64,000 nucleotides of DNA from Roseateles_E cavernae (GCF_040187885.1 NZ_JBDPLH010000001.1:124001-188000), one strand, 5' to 3'. Counted from the stretch's first letter, positions 17,427 through 29,019 are shown. The notes: generated from the sequence alone by a model not told the origin. Program-made: numbers and translations.

Positions 17427-18395
17427 ATGCAAGCGATTCTGGCCGTCACCCTGCCCTTCTTCGCGCTGGTGCTGTGCGGCTACCTGGCAGCGCAGCGCGG
17501 CGTGCTGGCCGAGAGCGCGATCCCGGGGCTCAACGGCTTCGTGCTGTTCTTCGCGCTGCCCTGCATGCTGTTCCGCTTCGGCATGAACACGCCGGTGCTG
17601 GAGCTGCTGAACCCGGGCGTGCTGGGCCTCTATCTGCTCGCGGCGCTGCTGATCGTCGGGCTCACGATCGCGCTGACCCTGTCGGCACGGGTGCAGCTGA
17701 AGGATGCGGCCTTCGGCGCACTGGTCGCGGCCTTTCCCAACACCGGCTTCATGGGCGTGCCGCTGCTGGTGGCGCTGCTGGGTCCGGCCGCGGCCGGGCC
17801 GGTGATCTGCACCGTGCTGGCCGATCTCTTCGTCACCAGCTCGCTGTGCATCGCGCTGGCGCGCGCCCACGATGCCGGCGCCGGCAATGCCAGACGCGCC
17901 GTGCTGCAGGCCTTGCGCGGCGCGCTGTCGAATCCGCTGCCCTGGGCCATCGCGCTGGGGGCCGTGGCCTCGGCCACCGCGCTGCGTCTGCCCGGCCCGG
18001 TCGACAGCGTCGTCAAGATGCTGGCCGATGCGGCAACGCCGGTGGCCCTGTTCACGATAGGCGCGGTGCTGTGGCGCGCCGGCCGGCATGCCCACACGCG
18101 CACGCCGGTGGCGCTGTTCCTGCCGGTGGCGCTGATCAAGCTGATCGTCCATCCGGCCCTGGTGTTCGCGCTGGGCGCGGCGGCCCATGCGCTGGGCGTC
18201 GGCCCGACGCCCTTCCAGCTGCTGGTGCTGACCCTGGCCGCCGCGCTGCCCAGCGCCAGCAATGTCTCGCTGCTGGCCGAGCGCTACGGCGCCGACAACG
18301 GCCGCGTGGCCCGCATCATCCTGGCCTCGACCAGCCTGGCCTTCCTCAGCTTCACCGCGCTGGCCTGGCTGCTCGGCGCCCGGCCGGCGGCCTGA
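17427..18395 (+). CDS. AEC family transporter (auxin efflux carrier type)
   Basis: A 322-residue membrane protein with ten predicted helices in two halves, matching the AEC superfamily that exports or takes up organic acids such as malate and malonate. Family marks are the AFPNTGFMGVPLL segment near residue 110 and LPSASNVSLLAERYG near 280, the two broken helices of the fold. The ATG at 17427 was chosen because upstream in-frame codons do not encode a membrane-type N-terminus. It is divergent from the pseudokinase and followed by an S9 peptidase gene 33 bases on. Substrate unknown. Confidence 0.87.
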   Translation: MQAILAVTLPFFALVLCGYLAAQRGVLAESAIPGLNGFVLFFALPCMLFRFGMNTPVLELLNPGVLGLYLLAALLIVGLTIALTLSARVQLKDAAFGALVAAFPNTGFMGVPLLVALLGPAAAGPVICTVLADLFVTSSLCIALARAHDAGAGNARRAVLQALRGALSNPLPWAIALGAVASATALRLPGPVDSVVKMLADAATPVALFTIGAVLWRAGRHAHTRTPVALFLPVALIKLIVHPALVFALGAAAHALGVGPTPFQLLVLTLAAALPSASNVSLLAERYGADNGRVARIILASTSLAFLSFTALAWLLGARPAA

Positions 18396-18428
18396 TATCG
18401 TTGCGCGCTGTCTGATTGCACCAAGCCC

Positions 18429-20828
18429 ATGCTCCTGCGCCACGCCCTGCTTCTGCTGCTCTGTGTTGCCCTGGGCGAACCACTCCAGGCGCAGGCCAAC
18501 GGCTATCGCCAGCCCTCGACCGCGATCCGCGAGCTGCTGGACGCGCCGGCGCCGCCGCGCCTGCTGCCCTCGCCCGACAAGCAGACCCTGGCCCTGCTGG
18601 AACTCAAGCGCTTCAACAGCCTGGCCGAGCTGGCCCGCCCGGGGCTGCGCCTGGCCGGCCTACGCTTCGACGCGGCCAGCGGCACGCCGCAGCCGCTGGC
18701 CACCGTGCGGCGCCTGCGCCTGCGCAGCCTGCTGCAGCCGGACGCGCCGGAGCGAGCGGTCGAGCTGCCCGGCGAGGGCTTTCACAGCTTCAGCTGGGCG
18801 CCGGACGGCCAGCGCTTCGTGCTGGAGCGGCGCGTCGACCTGGGCAATGAGCTGTGGATGGGCGATACCGCCAGCGGCGAGCTGCGCCAGATTCCCTTTG
18901 TGCGCCTGAGCAATGCGCTGGGCCAGGGCGAGCAGGCCTGGCTGAACCCGCGCGAGCTGGTCGTGCTGACGATACCCAAGCGGCGCGGCGCGGCGCCGCG
19001 CGCCCAGCCCAGCCCGGTGGTGCAGGAGCATCAGGGCCGCGCCTCGCCCGAGCGCAGCTATCCCGACCTGCTGCAGTCGCCGCATGACGAGGCCCTGTTC
19101 GAGCACCATGCGCGCTCGCAGATGACCCTGGTCAATCTGGCCAGCGCGCAGTCCCGCGATATCGGCGAGCCGGGCCTGTTCGCCTATGTCAGCAGCGTCG
19201 GCGAGGGCCAGTACCTGCTGACCGAGCGCCTGGTGCGCCCCTTCAGCTACCGCCTGACCTGGGATGATTTTCCGCAGGTGATCGAGCTGCGCCAGCGCGA
19301 CGGCCGGGTGCTGCGCGAGCTCGCCAAGCTGCCGCTGAAGGCCGGCGTCGCGATCGACGGCGTGCTGCCCGGCCCGCGCATCTTCTACCCCTCGCCGACC
19401 AAGGATGCGGCGGTCTACTGGGTCGAGGCGCTGGACGGCGGCAACCCGAACAGCCGGGTGGCCTTCCGTGACCGGGTGATGCGGCTGGACCCACCCTATG
19501 ACGGCGAGCCCATCGAGGTGCAGCGCATGCCGCAGCGCTTCACGCGGCTGCGCTTTCTCGACGATGGCCAGCACGCGCTGCTGACCGAGACCGACCGGCT
19601 GCGCGCCTGGACCCGTACGTATCTGCTGCCGCTCAACGGCAGCCAGAGCAAGCCGCTGTTCGAGCACTCGCTGCGCGAACGCTACCGCCACCCCGGCGCG
19701 CCGCTGATGCGCACGCTGGCCAATGGCCACAGCGTGATCCAGAGCACGCGCGAGGGCGAGATCTTCCTGATCGGCCAGGGCGCCAACCCGCGTGGCGAGC
19801 GCCCCTTCCTGGACCGGCTGTCGATCAAGGACCTGAGCGTGCAGCGCCTGTTCCAGTCGGCCGACAGCGCCTACGAGATGCCGCTGGCGACGCTGGACGA
19901 CAAGCGCCTGCTGCTGCAGCGCGAGAGCCCGGTCGAGCCGCCGAATCTGTACCTGCGCGAACTGGGCAACGGCGGCGCGACGGCGCAGGCGCTGACCCGC
20001 ATCAAGGACCCGAGCCCGCAGCTGCGCAAGATCAAGCGTGAGCTGATCAGCTTCAAGCGGGCCGACGGCGTCGAGCTCTCGTTCTGGCTGCATCTGCCGC
20101 CCGACTACAAGGAGGGCGAGCGCCGGCCCACGCTGGTCTGGGCCTATCCGCTGGAGTTCAACGACGCCGCGCTGGCCGGCCAGCTGGCCGGCGCGCCGAG
20201 CCGCTATGCGACGTTCGCCGGCATCAGCCCGCAGCTGCTGGCGCTGGACGGCTTCGTCGTGCTGCACGACGCGACCATGCCGGTGGTCGGCGATGCGCGC
20301 ACGATGAACGACGGCTTCATCGAGCAGATCACGATGAATGCCCGCGCCATCATCGACAAGGCCGAGGAGCTGGGCGTGGCGGACACCCGCCGCATGGCCA
20401 TCGGCGGCCACAGCTACGGCGCCTTCATGGCCGCCAATCTGCTGGCCCACACCAAGCTCTTCAAGGCCGGCATCGCGCGCAGCGGCGCCTACAACCGCAC
20501 GCTGACGCCGTTCGGCTTCCAGAGCGAGCGCCGCTCGCTGTGGGACGCCCGCGAAACCTATCTGAAGCTCTCGCCCTTTCTCTACGCCAACCAGATCAGG
20601 GAGCCGCTGCTGCTGATACACGGCGAGGAAGACAGCAACTCCGGCACCTATCCGATGCAGAGCGAGCGCCTCTACCAGGCCCTGGCCGGCCTGGGTGGCA
20701 CGGTGCGCTATGTGGCGCTGCCGCACGAAGGCCACGGCTACACCGCGCGCGAATCGGTCGGCCAGGTGCAGTGGGAGATGAGCCAGTGGCTGCGGACCCA
20801 TCTGGGAGATCCGCGCGCCAACCCTTGA
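18429..20828 (+). CDS. Exported S9 family prolyl-oligopeptidase-type serine peptidase
   Basis: A 799-residue peptidase with a signal peptide (about 1-23, ending PLQAQA), a propeller-like N-terminal domain and a C-terminal alpha/beta hydrolase. The catalytic triad is Ser662 in GGHSYGAF, Asp735 in HGEEDSN and His769 in PHEGHGY. The domain organisation and the WAYPLEF segment before the hydrolase resemble the glutamyl endopeptidase (GEP, S9D) branch, which would cut after glutamate. It probably digests peptides in the periplasm. It follows the AEC transporter closely but a functional link is not evident. Confidence 0.88.
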   Translation: MLLRHALLLLLCVALGEPLQAQANGYRQPSTAIRELLDAPAPPRLLPSPDKQTLALLELKRFNSLAELARPGLRLAGLRFDAASGTPQPLATVRRLRLRSLLQPDAPERAVELPGEGFHSFSWAPDGQRFVLERRVDLGNELWMGDTASGELRQIPFVRLSNALGQGEQAWLNPRELVVLTIPKRRGAAPRAQPSPVVQEHQGRASPERSYPDLLQSPHDEALFEHHARSQMTLVNLASAQSRDIGEPGLFAYVSSVGEGQYLLTERLVRPFSYRLTWDDFPQVIELRQRDGRVLRELAKLPLKAGVAIDGVLPGPRIFYPSPTKDAAVYWVEALDGGNPNSRVAFRDRVMRLDPPYDGEPIEVQRMPQRFTRLRFLDDGQHALLTETDRLRAWTRTYLLPLNGSQSKPLFEHSLRERYRHPGAPLMRTLANGHSVIQSTREGEIFLIGQGANPRGERPFLDRLSIKDLSVQRLFQSADSAYEMPLATLDDKRLLLQRESPVEPPNLYLRELGNGGATAQALTRIKDPSPQLRKIKRELISFKRADGVELSFWLHLPPDYKEGERRPTLVWAYPLEFNDAALAGQLAGAPSRYATFAGISPQLLALDGFVVLHDATMPVVGDARTMNDGFIEQITMNARAIIDKAEELGVADTRRMAIGGHSYGAFMAANLLAHTKLFKAGIARSGAYNRTLTPFGFQSERRSLWDARETYLKLSPFLYANQIREPLLLIHGEEDSNSGTYPMQSERLYQALAGLGGTVRYVALPHEGHGYTARESVGQVQWEMSQWLRTHLGDPRANP

Positions 20829-20947
20829 GAGCCCGGCGCGGCGCGGATAAGCTGCAGTTTCACGCCCATCTCCAAACTCGGGACGGGGCGTGAGCTGTCA
20901 AGCTCAGACCTGCATCGATTCCGAACCGCACACAAGGAGTTAGCGCC

Positions 20948-22495
20948 ATGACCGCTCTCGCTCGAATGGGGATTGCCACCCGGCTCTACGCGCTGGTCGG
21001 CATGCTGGCCGCCATGCTGGCGGGCGTGCTCTGGTTTTCGACAGAACATCTGCACGACATCGCCGAGATGGCCGATGACACCAGCCGCCACCGTGTACCC
21101 CAGCTGCAGCGCGTCGCGGCGCTCGAGATCAATGTCACGCGCAGCTCGCTGCAGTTGCGCCATGCCATCCTGGCTCGCAATCCTCAGGAGCTGGCGGCCA
21201 CACTGGCCGACATCGGCGAGCGCCGCAAGCTGATCGACACCTTGATCGCGGACTATCAGCGCACCATCACCACGAACGAGGAGAAGCTGCGCTTTGAAAA
21301 GGTGCCGGCTATGGTCCAGGCCTTCTGGCAGGTGGCCGGCGACAACCTCAAGTTGATTGAGCAAGACCAGAAGGCCGAGGCCTTTGCCTTCCTGGTCGAC
21401 AAGACCATCCCGGTACGCAACGCGCTGCTGGCGACCTTGCTGGACAACGTCAAGCTCCAGGAAGGCAGCTTGAACAAAGGGGTCGAGCAGATCGAGCACG
21501 AAACCGTGTCGATCTCCAAAGTGCTGGCGGGGCTGGTGCTGACCGTGGTCGCCGTGCTGTGCGCCTTTGCCTGGTACATCGGCCGGCTGCTGCGTGCGCG
21601 GGTCAGCACGGCGCTGACCGCCGCCCAGCGCGTGCGCGATGGCGACATGGCGATCGCCATCACCGACACGGGCAATGACGAGGTCTCGCCCTTGCTGAGC
21701 ACGATGAACGCGATGCAGCTGTCGCTGTCGGACATCGTGCGCCAGGTGCGCAGCAATGCGGAGAACGTTGCCCATGCCAGCGGCGAGATCGCGCAGGGCA
21801 ACGAGGATCTGAGCCAGCGCACCGAGGAGCAGGCCAGCGCGCTGCAGCAGACGGCGGCCACGATGGACGAGCTCTCGTCCACCGTCAGCAACAACGCGCA
21901 GAACGCCAAGCAGGCCAAGCAGCTGGCCGCCAGCGCCTCGCAGATTGCCGCCAACGGTGGCCAGGTGATGAGCGAGGTGGTGCAGACCATGCGCGGCATC
22001 GACGCCGAGTCCAAGAAGATCGCCGACATCATCGGTGTGATCGACGGCATCGCCTTTCAAACCAATATCCTGGCGCTGAATGCCGCCGTCGAAGCGGCGC
22101 GCGCCGGTGAGCAGGGTCGCGGATTCGCGGTGGTGGCTGCCGAGGTGCGTTCGCTGGCCCAGCGCAGCGCCAATGCCGCCAAGGAGATCAAGACCCTGAT
22201 CACGGCCAGCGTGCAACGGGTCGAGCAAGGCACGCAGCTGGTGGATCGGGCCGGCGGCACGATGGACGAGGTCGTGACGGCCATTCAGCGCGTTGCCGAC
22301 GTGGTCAGCGAGATCAGTTCGGCCAGCGAGGAGCAGAGCCGCGGCGTCAATCAGATCGGCAACGCGGTCTCGCAGATGGATCAGGTCACACAGCAGAACG
22401 CCGCCCTGGTCGAGGAAGGCGCCTCGGCCGCAGAGAGCCTGAGGCTGCAGGCGCGCCAGCTGGTCGACGCGGTGGCGGTGTTCAAGATCGCCTGA
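20948..22495 (+). CDS. Methyl-accepting chemotaxis protein
   Basis: A 515-residue chemoreceptor. The first membrane helix is at about 11-31, a periplasmic four-helix-bundle ligand domain spans about 35-185, the second membrane helix is at about 190-210, HAMP is at 212-265, and the cytoplasmic signalling coiled coil fills the rest. The hairpin tip with FQTNILALNAAVEAARAGEQ lies at about 370-395 and contacts CheA and CheW. The gene has an AAGGAG ribosome site ten bases before the ATG. No CheR-tethering pentapeptide is visible at the C-terminus. It is convergent with priA. Ligand unknown. Confidence 0.95.
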   Translation: MTALARMGIATRLYALVGMLAAMLAGVLWFSTEHLHDIAEMADDTSRHRVPQLQRVAALEINVTRSSLQLRHAILARNPQELAATLADIGERRKLIDTLIADYQRTITTNEEKLRFEKVPAMVQAFWQVAGDNLKLIEQDQKAEAFAFLVDKTIPVRNALLATLLDNVKLQEGSLNKGVEQIEHETVSISKVLAGLVLTVVAVLCAFAWYIGRLLRARVSTALTAAQRVRDGDMAIAITDTGNDEVSPLLSTMNAMQLSLSDIVRQVRSNAENVAHASGEIAQGNEDLSQRTEEQASALQQTAATMDELSSTVSNNAQNAKQAKQLAASASQIAANGGQVMSEVVQTMRGIDAESKKIADIIGVIDGIAFQTNILALNAAVEAARAGEQGRGFAVVAAEVRSLAQRSANAAKEIKTLITASVQRVEQGTQLVDRAGGTMDEVVTAIQRVADVVSEISSASEEQSRGVNQIGNAVSQMDQVTQQNAALVEEGASAAESLRLQARQLVDAVAVFKIA

Positions 22496-22519
22496 GCCGG
22501 GCAGCAAGCCACGCCACGC

Positions 22520-24607
<2,088 letters not shown>

Positions 24608-24666
24608 TCCCGCCTCAAGATCGAATCGGGCTGAGGAACAGGCTCTAAATCCATGATTTCAATACG

Positions 24667-24886
24667 TTTTCCACGGAAGCATGTTTTCTGTGGATAACTT
24701 TGTGGGAAATTTATTAACAGCCCGGCCGCCGCCGCCGGAGGCCGCCCGGCTGCTCTGCAAAATGCATTCCCCCGCGAATCGGTGAAAGCCCAATGAATCA
24801 ATGACTTAGAAGACTCTCGGGAAAACACTGAGCTGCGCCGCAGCATGGCGAATGCGAAGTTTTCGCGTTGCGAAAAATGGGGATAA
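24667..24886. other. AT-rich intergenic region with DnaA-box-like sites
   Basis: The 299 bases between priA and hemE have no gene. A perfect consensus DnaA box (TTATCCACA on the minus strand) is at 24689-24697. Near matches are TTTTCCACG at 24667-24675 (plus strand), TTTCCCACA at 24701-24709 (minus) and TTATCCCCA at 24878-24886 (minus). An A/T-rich patch, GGAAATTTATTAAC, follows the central pair at 24705-24718. It may be a DnaA-regulated promoter region for priA or a DnaA titration site. It could also be a replication-origin-related element, because hemE flanks the Caulobacter origin. None of these is shown. Confidence 0.4.
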
Positions 24887-24906
24887 GTCAAAAGCGGAGT
24901 GCTTGC

Positions 24907-25992
24907 TTACCCACCGTGCGGCTGCCGCAAAAGCCGCGAATAGGCATGCACCTCATCGACCAGAGCCGTCACCGCCTCGGGCGGGGTGTGCTGGCTGATA
25001 CCGTGGCCCAGATTGAAGATATGGCCGCTGTCCGGGCCGGGTGCGCCGAAGCTGTCGAGCACCGCCCTGACCTGCTCGCGCACCGCATCGGGCGGGGCGA
25101 ACAGCACGTTCGGATCGAGATTGCCCTGCAGCGCGACCTTGTGGCCGAGCTGGGCACGGGCACGGGCCAGATTGACCGTCCAGTCCAGGCCGACCACATC
25201 GGCGCCGGCATCGGCGATCTCGTCCAGCCACAGGCCGCCGCCCTTGGTGAACAGGATGCGCGGGATGCGCTGGCCTTCGTGTTCGGTCTTGAGCTGGGCC
25301 AGCACGCGCCTGGAGTAGTCCAGCGAGAAGCGCTGGAACATGCCGTCGGCCAGCACACCGCCCCAGGAGTCGAACAGCATCACGGCCTGGGCGCCGGCCT
25401 CGATCTGGGCGTTCAGATACTGGGCCACCGCATCGGCATTGACCTGCAGGATGCGGTGCATCAGATCCGGGCGCGCATACATCAGGCTCTTGACCTGGCG
25501 GTAGTCGTCCGAGCCGCCGCCCTCGACCATATAGCAGGCCAGGGTCCAGGGGCTGCCGGAGAAGCCGATCAGCGGCACGCGGCCGTTCAGCGCCTTTCGG
25601 ATCGAGCTCACCGCATCGAAGACGTAGCGCAGCTTGTTCATGTCCGGCACTTCGAGCGCGGCCACGGCCGCCTCGTCGCGCACGACCTTCTCGAACTTCG
25701 GCCCCTCGCCGATCGCAAACGACAGGCCCAGGCCCATCGCATCGGGCACGGTCAGGATGTCGCTGAACAGGATGGCGGCGTCCAGCGGGTAGCGCTCCAG
25801 CGGCTGCAGGGTCACCTCGGTCGCATAGTCGCGGTTGGTGGCCAGGCCCATGAAGCTGCCGGCCTTGGCCCGCGTCGCACGGTACTCGGGCAGGTAGCGG
25901 CCGGCCTGGCGCATCAGCCAGACGGGGGTGTGCTCGGTGGGCTGGCGCAGGCAGGCGCGCAGAAAGCTGTCGTTTTGCAGGGGGGCGCTCAT
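24907..25992 (-). CDS. hemE: Uroporphyrinogen decarboxylase
   Basis: A 361-residue cytoplasmic enzyme that removes four carboxyl groups from uroporphyrinogen III to give coproporphyrinogen III in haem synthesis. The family signature PVWLMRQAGRYLPEY begins near residue 23, with the substrate-binding Arg residues in RQAGR, the Asp in LFSDILTVPDAMG and the GFSGSPWTLACYMVEG signature near residue 145. Length is normal. A GATAAT hexamer about ten bases before the ATG (minus strand, 26004 to 25999) may be the -10 box. It is divergent from lemA. Confidence 0.97.
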   Translation of the reverse strand: MSAPLQNDSFLRACLRQPTEHTPVWLMRQAGRYLPEYRATRAKAGSFMGLATNRDYATEVTLQPLERYPLDAAILFSDILTVPDAMGLGLSFAIGEGPKFEKVVRDEAAVAALEVPDMNKLRYVFDAVSSIRKALNGRVPLIGFSGSPWTLACYMVEGGGSDDYRQVKSLMYARPDLMHRILQVNADAVAQYLNAQIEAGAQAVMLFDSWGGVLADGMFQRFSLDYSRRVLAQLKTEHEGQRIPRILFTKGGGLWLDEIADAGADVVGLDWTVNLARARAQLGHKVALQGNLDPNVLFAPPDAVREQVRAVLDSFGAPGPDSGHIFNLGHGISQHTPPEAVTALVDEVHAYSRLLRQPHGG

Positions 25993-26078
25993 CGCGACAT
26001 TATCCGCTGCGATACTGGCTTGATTCGCGCCCGGACATCACCATCTACCCGGCGGACCGTTCCACAAGGAGGTGTTTC

Positions 26079-26693
26079 ATGAATTGGATCAAACGCAGCG
26101 GCCTCGCCGCCCTGGTCTTGGCATCGACGCTGGGCCTGTCGGGCTGCGGCTACAACGAGTTCCAACGCCTGGACGAGCAGGTCAAGGCCCAGTGGTCCGA
26201 GGTGCTGAGCCAGTACCAGCGCCGCGCCGACCTGATTCCGAACATCGTCAACACCGTCAAGGGCGAGGCCAATTTCGAGCAGGAGACGCTGACCAAGGTG
26301 GTCGAGGCGCGCGCCAAGGCCACCAGCATCCAGGTCACGCCCGAGCTGGCCAACAATCCCGAGGCGCTGAAGAAGTGGCAGGCCGCCCAGGGTGAGCTGT
26401 CCAGTGCCTTGTCGCGCCTGCTGGTCGTGACCGAGAACTATCCCAATCTGAAGGCCAACCAGGGCTTCCAGGATCTGCGTGTACAGCTCGAAGGCACCGA
26501 GAACCGCATCACGGTGGCGCGCAACCGCTATATCAAGTCGGTGGCCGACTACAACGTGCATGCCCGCAGCTTCCCGAACAACCTGACAGCGATGGTGTTC
26601 GGCTACGACACCAAGCCCAACTTCACGGTCGAGAACGAGGCCGCGATCCAGACCGCGCCGGCGGTGAGCTTCGACAAGCCCGCGTCCAAGTAG
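26079..26693 (+). CDS. lemA: LemA family membrane-anchored protein
   Basis: A 204-residue protein. The N-terminus has a signal segment with a lipobox-like LSGC at 19-22, so it may be a lipoprotein rather than the usual N-out membrane helix. The helical LemA body follows, with EQVKAQWSEVLSQYQRRADLIPN and the conserved PNLKANQGFQDLRVQLEGTENRI segment. The ribosome site AAGGAGGTG at 26066-26074 is a complete match to the 16S rRNA tail, so expression is probably high. It is followed seven bases later by a TPM-domain gene, the common LemA/TPM pairing. Function is unsettled; envelope stress and protein quality roles have been proposed. Confidence 0.92.
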   Translation: MNWIKRSGLAALVLASTLGLSGCGYNEFQRLDEQVKAQWSEVLSQYQRRADLIPNIVNTVKGEANFEQETLTKVVEARAKATSIQVTPELANNPEALKKWQAAQGELSSALSRLLVVTENYPNLKANQGFQDLRVQLEGTENRITVARNRYIKSVADYNVHARSFPNNLTAMVFGYDTKPNFTVENEAAIQTAPAVSFDKPASK

Positions 26694-26699
26694 GCAGAC

Positions 26700-27605
26700 A
26701 TGCGCGGCCCGCTTGCCCTGATCCTGGGGCTGTTCCTGGCCCTGGGCCTGCCGGCCTGGGCCCAGCAGGAACAGCCGGTGCCGGTGCTCAGCGCGCGGGT
26801 GATCGACCGCACGGCCACGCTCAGCGAGCCCCAGCGCGCCGCGCTGGAGGCCAAGCTGGCGACCTTCGAGGCCGAGGCCGGGCCGCAGATCGTCGTGCTG
26901 ATCACCGCGAGCACGCTGCCGGAGGACATTGCCGCCTATGCGCAGCGCGTGGCCGACAGCTGGAAGATCGGTCGGCGCGAGGTCGGCGACGGCGTGCTGA
27001 TCCTGGTCGCCAAGGAGGATCGCAAGATCCGCATCGAGGTGGCCAAGGCGCTGGAGGGCGCGGTGCCCGATCTGGCGGCGCGGCAGATCATCCAGAACGC
27101 GATCACGCCGGCCTTCAGACAAGGCGACTATGCGGGCGGCCTGAACCAGGCCGTGGACCAGTTGCAGGCCCGCATCCGCGGCGAGAACCTGCCGGCGCCG
27201 CGCCAGGGCTCCGCTGGCGGCGTCGCCAGCGGCTTTGACTTCGAGGAACTGGCGGCGGTGTTCTTCATCGGCGTGCCGGTGCTGGGCGCGCTGCTGACCG
27301 GCATCTTCGGCCGCAAGCTCGGCAGCGTCGCCACCGGGGGCGCTGCCGGTGCGCTGGGCTGGTTCTTCAGCACCAGCATGATCGTCGCAGGCCTGGCCGG
27401 CGTCGCGGCCCTGGTGCTGGTCGGCGTGCTGGGCATCGGCGCGGCCCGACGCGGCGGGCGCAGCGGCGGCCTGGGCGGCGGCGGCCCCATCATCTGGGGC
27501 GGCGGCGGCGGCGGCGGTGGCGGCTGGGGCGGGGGTGACGGCGGCGGCTTCTCGTCCGGCGGCGGGGGCGATTTTGGAGGCGGTGGCGCCTCGGGAGACT
27601 GGTGA
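26700..27605 (+). CDS. TPM-domain (YgcG-like) membrane protein with glycine-rich tail
   Basis: A 301-residue protein with a signal peptide (about 1-21), a TPM domain (about 28-160, with VLITASTLPEDIAAYAQRV and RKIRIEVAKALEGAVPD) and a hydrophobic region at about 185-250 that holds two or three membrane helices. The tail from about 257 is almost all Gly with Ser, Trp and Phe, typical of YgcG. TPM domains occur with LemA across bacteria and plants; the plant homologue helps photosystem II repair. The stop codon overlaps the next ATG (TGATG at 27603-27607), so the two TPM genes are coupled. Confidence 0.88.
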   Translation: MRGPLALILGLFLALGLPAWAQQEQPVPVLSARVIDRTATLSEPQRAALEAKLATFEAEAGPQIVVLITASTLPEDIAAYAQRVADSWKIGRREVGDGVLILVAKEDRKIRIEVAKALEGAVPDLAARQIIQNAITPAFRQGDYAGGLNQAVDQLQARIRGENLPAPRQGSAGGVASGFDFEELAAVFFIGVPVLGALLTGIFGRKLGSVATGGAAGALGWFFSTSMIVAGLAGVAALVLVGVLGIGAARRGGRSGGLGGGGPIIWGGGGGGGGGWGGGDGGGFSSGGGGDFGGGGASGDW

Positions 27606-28126
27606 TGCCGACGCTGACCAAGAACCGCCTGCTGCGGCTGCTGCAACACCGCTGGACCGATGAGTCCGATCTCAAGCGCGCCCTGCCCGGCGCGGCCGTG
27701 CCGCATCTGGAGCAGAGGGTGCGCGACAGCGAGACCCTGCACAGCGGCGAGATCTGCGTCTGCGTGGAGGCCGGGCTGCCGCTGTCCTATCTGTGGAAGG
27801 GCCTGCGCGCCCGCGACCGCGCCCTGACCCTGTTCGGCAAGCTGCGGGTCTGGGACACCGAGGCCAATAACGGCGTGCTGATCTATCTGCTGCTGGCCGA
27901 CCACGCGATCGAGATCGTCGCCGACCGCGGGCTCAATGCCAGGGTGTCGGTGGACGAATGGGCCACGGTGATCGAGGGGCTGCGCGCCGACCTGCGCGCC
28001 GGCCGCTTCGAGCCGGGCCTGATCGCGGCGGTCGATGCGGTCGACCGGCTGCTGCGCCAGCACTATCCGCTGGCCCACGGCCAGAAGAACCCGAACGAGC
28101 TGCCGGACGCGGTGGTGCTGCTCTGA
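27605..28126 (+). CDS. Second TPM-domain protein, cytoplasmic type
   Basis: A 173-residue TPM protein without a signal peptide or membrane helix. It is the short partner usually found third in LemA-TPM-TPM operons. The TPM core contains SGEICVCVEAGLPLSYLWKG, the TLFGKLRVWDTEANNGVLIYLLLADHAIEIVADRGL segment (residues about 79-115) and a C-terminal VDAVDRLLRQHYP helix. It starts at the ATG overlapping the previous stop codon (27605); a GTG one codon earlier would add one residue. It is convergent with the mutarotase gene seven bases away. Molecular role unknown. Confidence 0.88.
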   Translation: MPTLTKNRLLRLLQHRWTDESDLKRALPGAAVPHLEQRVRDSETLHSGEICVCVEAGLPLSYLWKGLRARDRALTLFGKLRVWDTEANNGVLIYLLLADHAIEIVADRGLNARVSVDEWATVIEGLRADLRAGRFEPGLIAAVDAVDRLLRQHYPLAHGQKNPNELPDAVVLL

Positions 28127-28133
28127 ATGAGCG

Positions 28134-29003
28134 CTAGAGCAGGGTCAGGCTTTGCATGCCGGCCCAGCTCTCGCCTGGGGCCAGCGTGATCGGATGCTCG
28201 ATCGCCGCCGCCTCGATGCACAACATCTGCCGCCAGCCCTCGGCCGGCATATCGGCCAGCGCCGCGCATTTCTCGGCGCCGGGGTTCCAGACCACCGCGT
28301 CCTCGAAGCCCTGCTGGCGGATCAGCAGCTCGCGCTTGTCGGCGCCGCGCTGCTCGACCAGGGTCAGGTCTTGCTTGACCTGGTGGTAGATGCGGTCGAG
28401 GTCCTGCGCGCCGGGGCTGCCCGGCAGCAGCAGGTCGACACGCTGGCTCTTCTCGACGTTCTCGACCGAGTCCCAGTAGTGCAGGCCCGACAGGCCCTGA
28501 ACGCTGCTTTCATCCAGATCCTGAACGCGCAGATAGCTGTGCAGCGCGCCGGTGAAGCTGAAGGCCGTGTCGCCCCGGTTCTCGCAGGCGAGTTCGATCT
28601 CCAGGCTGCGACCGGCCACGCGCACGCTCAGTTCGGCCTCGAAGGCATGCGGCCAGAACATGCGCGAGGCCGCGTCGTCGGCCAGGCGCAAGACTGCCAG
28701 CGCGTCATCCTCGCCCTGCTCGGCCAAGACCAGCTGCCAGGGCTTGCTGCGCGCGAAACCATGCTTTTGCAGCGGGCCGCGCGCGGCGAACTGCGGAAAG
28801 CACACCGGCACGCCGCCGCGTATCGCCTGGCCGGTGGCGAAGACCGACTGCGGCGACAGGTAGAGCTGCTCGTCGGCACCGGCCGGCACCCAGGAGACGA
28901 TATGGGCGCCGTGCAGCAGCAGCGTGGCGCGGGCGCCGTCGGGAGCGAGCAGTTCCAGGGCATCCATGCCTTGGTAGCGGGACAGGGCGATAGCGGTGGG
29001 CAT
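28134..29003 (-). CDS. D-hexose-6-phosphate mutarotase (YeaD-like)
   Basis: A 289-residue aldose-1-epimerase fold protein that interconverts the anomers of glucose-6-phosphate and related sugar phosphates in the cytoplasm. Family landmarks are GGVPVCFPQFAARGPLQKHGFAR near residue 60 (catalytic-region His and Arg), LHSYLRV near 170 with its His, and VVWNPGAEKCAALADMP near 245, whose Glu is the expected general base region. It lies downstream of the ATP synthase operon on the same strand, but a terminator sits between them. The ATG at 29003 was chosen because the longer frame would run into that terminator. Confidence 0.9.
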   Translation of the reverse strand: MPTAIALSRYQGMDALELLAPDGARATLLLHGAHIVSWVPAGADEQLYLSPQSVFATGQAIRGGVPVCFPQFAARGPLQKHGFARSKPWQLVLAEQGEDDALAVLRLADDAASRMFWPHAFEAELSVRVAGRSLEIELACENRGDTAFSFTGALHSYLRVQDLDESSVQGLSGLHYWDSVENVEKSQRVDLLLPGSPGAQDLDRIYHQVKQDLTLVEQRGADKRELLIRQQGFEDAVVWNPGAEKCAALADMPAEGWRQMLCIEAAAIEHPITLAPGESWAGMQSLTLL

Positions 29004-29019
29004 AGGGTGGCAGTGTATG

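Noticed and set aside
27455..27600. Glycine-codon repeat in the TPM gene as a possible DNA repeat element
   Set aside because: It encodes the ordinary glycine-rich tail of YgcG-type proteins and is not an independent repeat.
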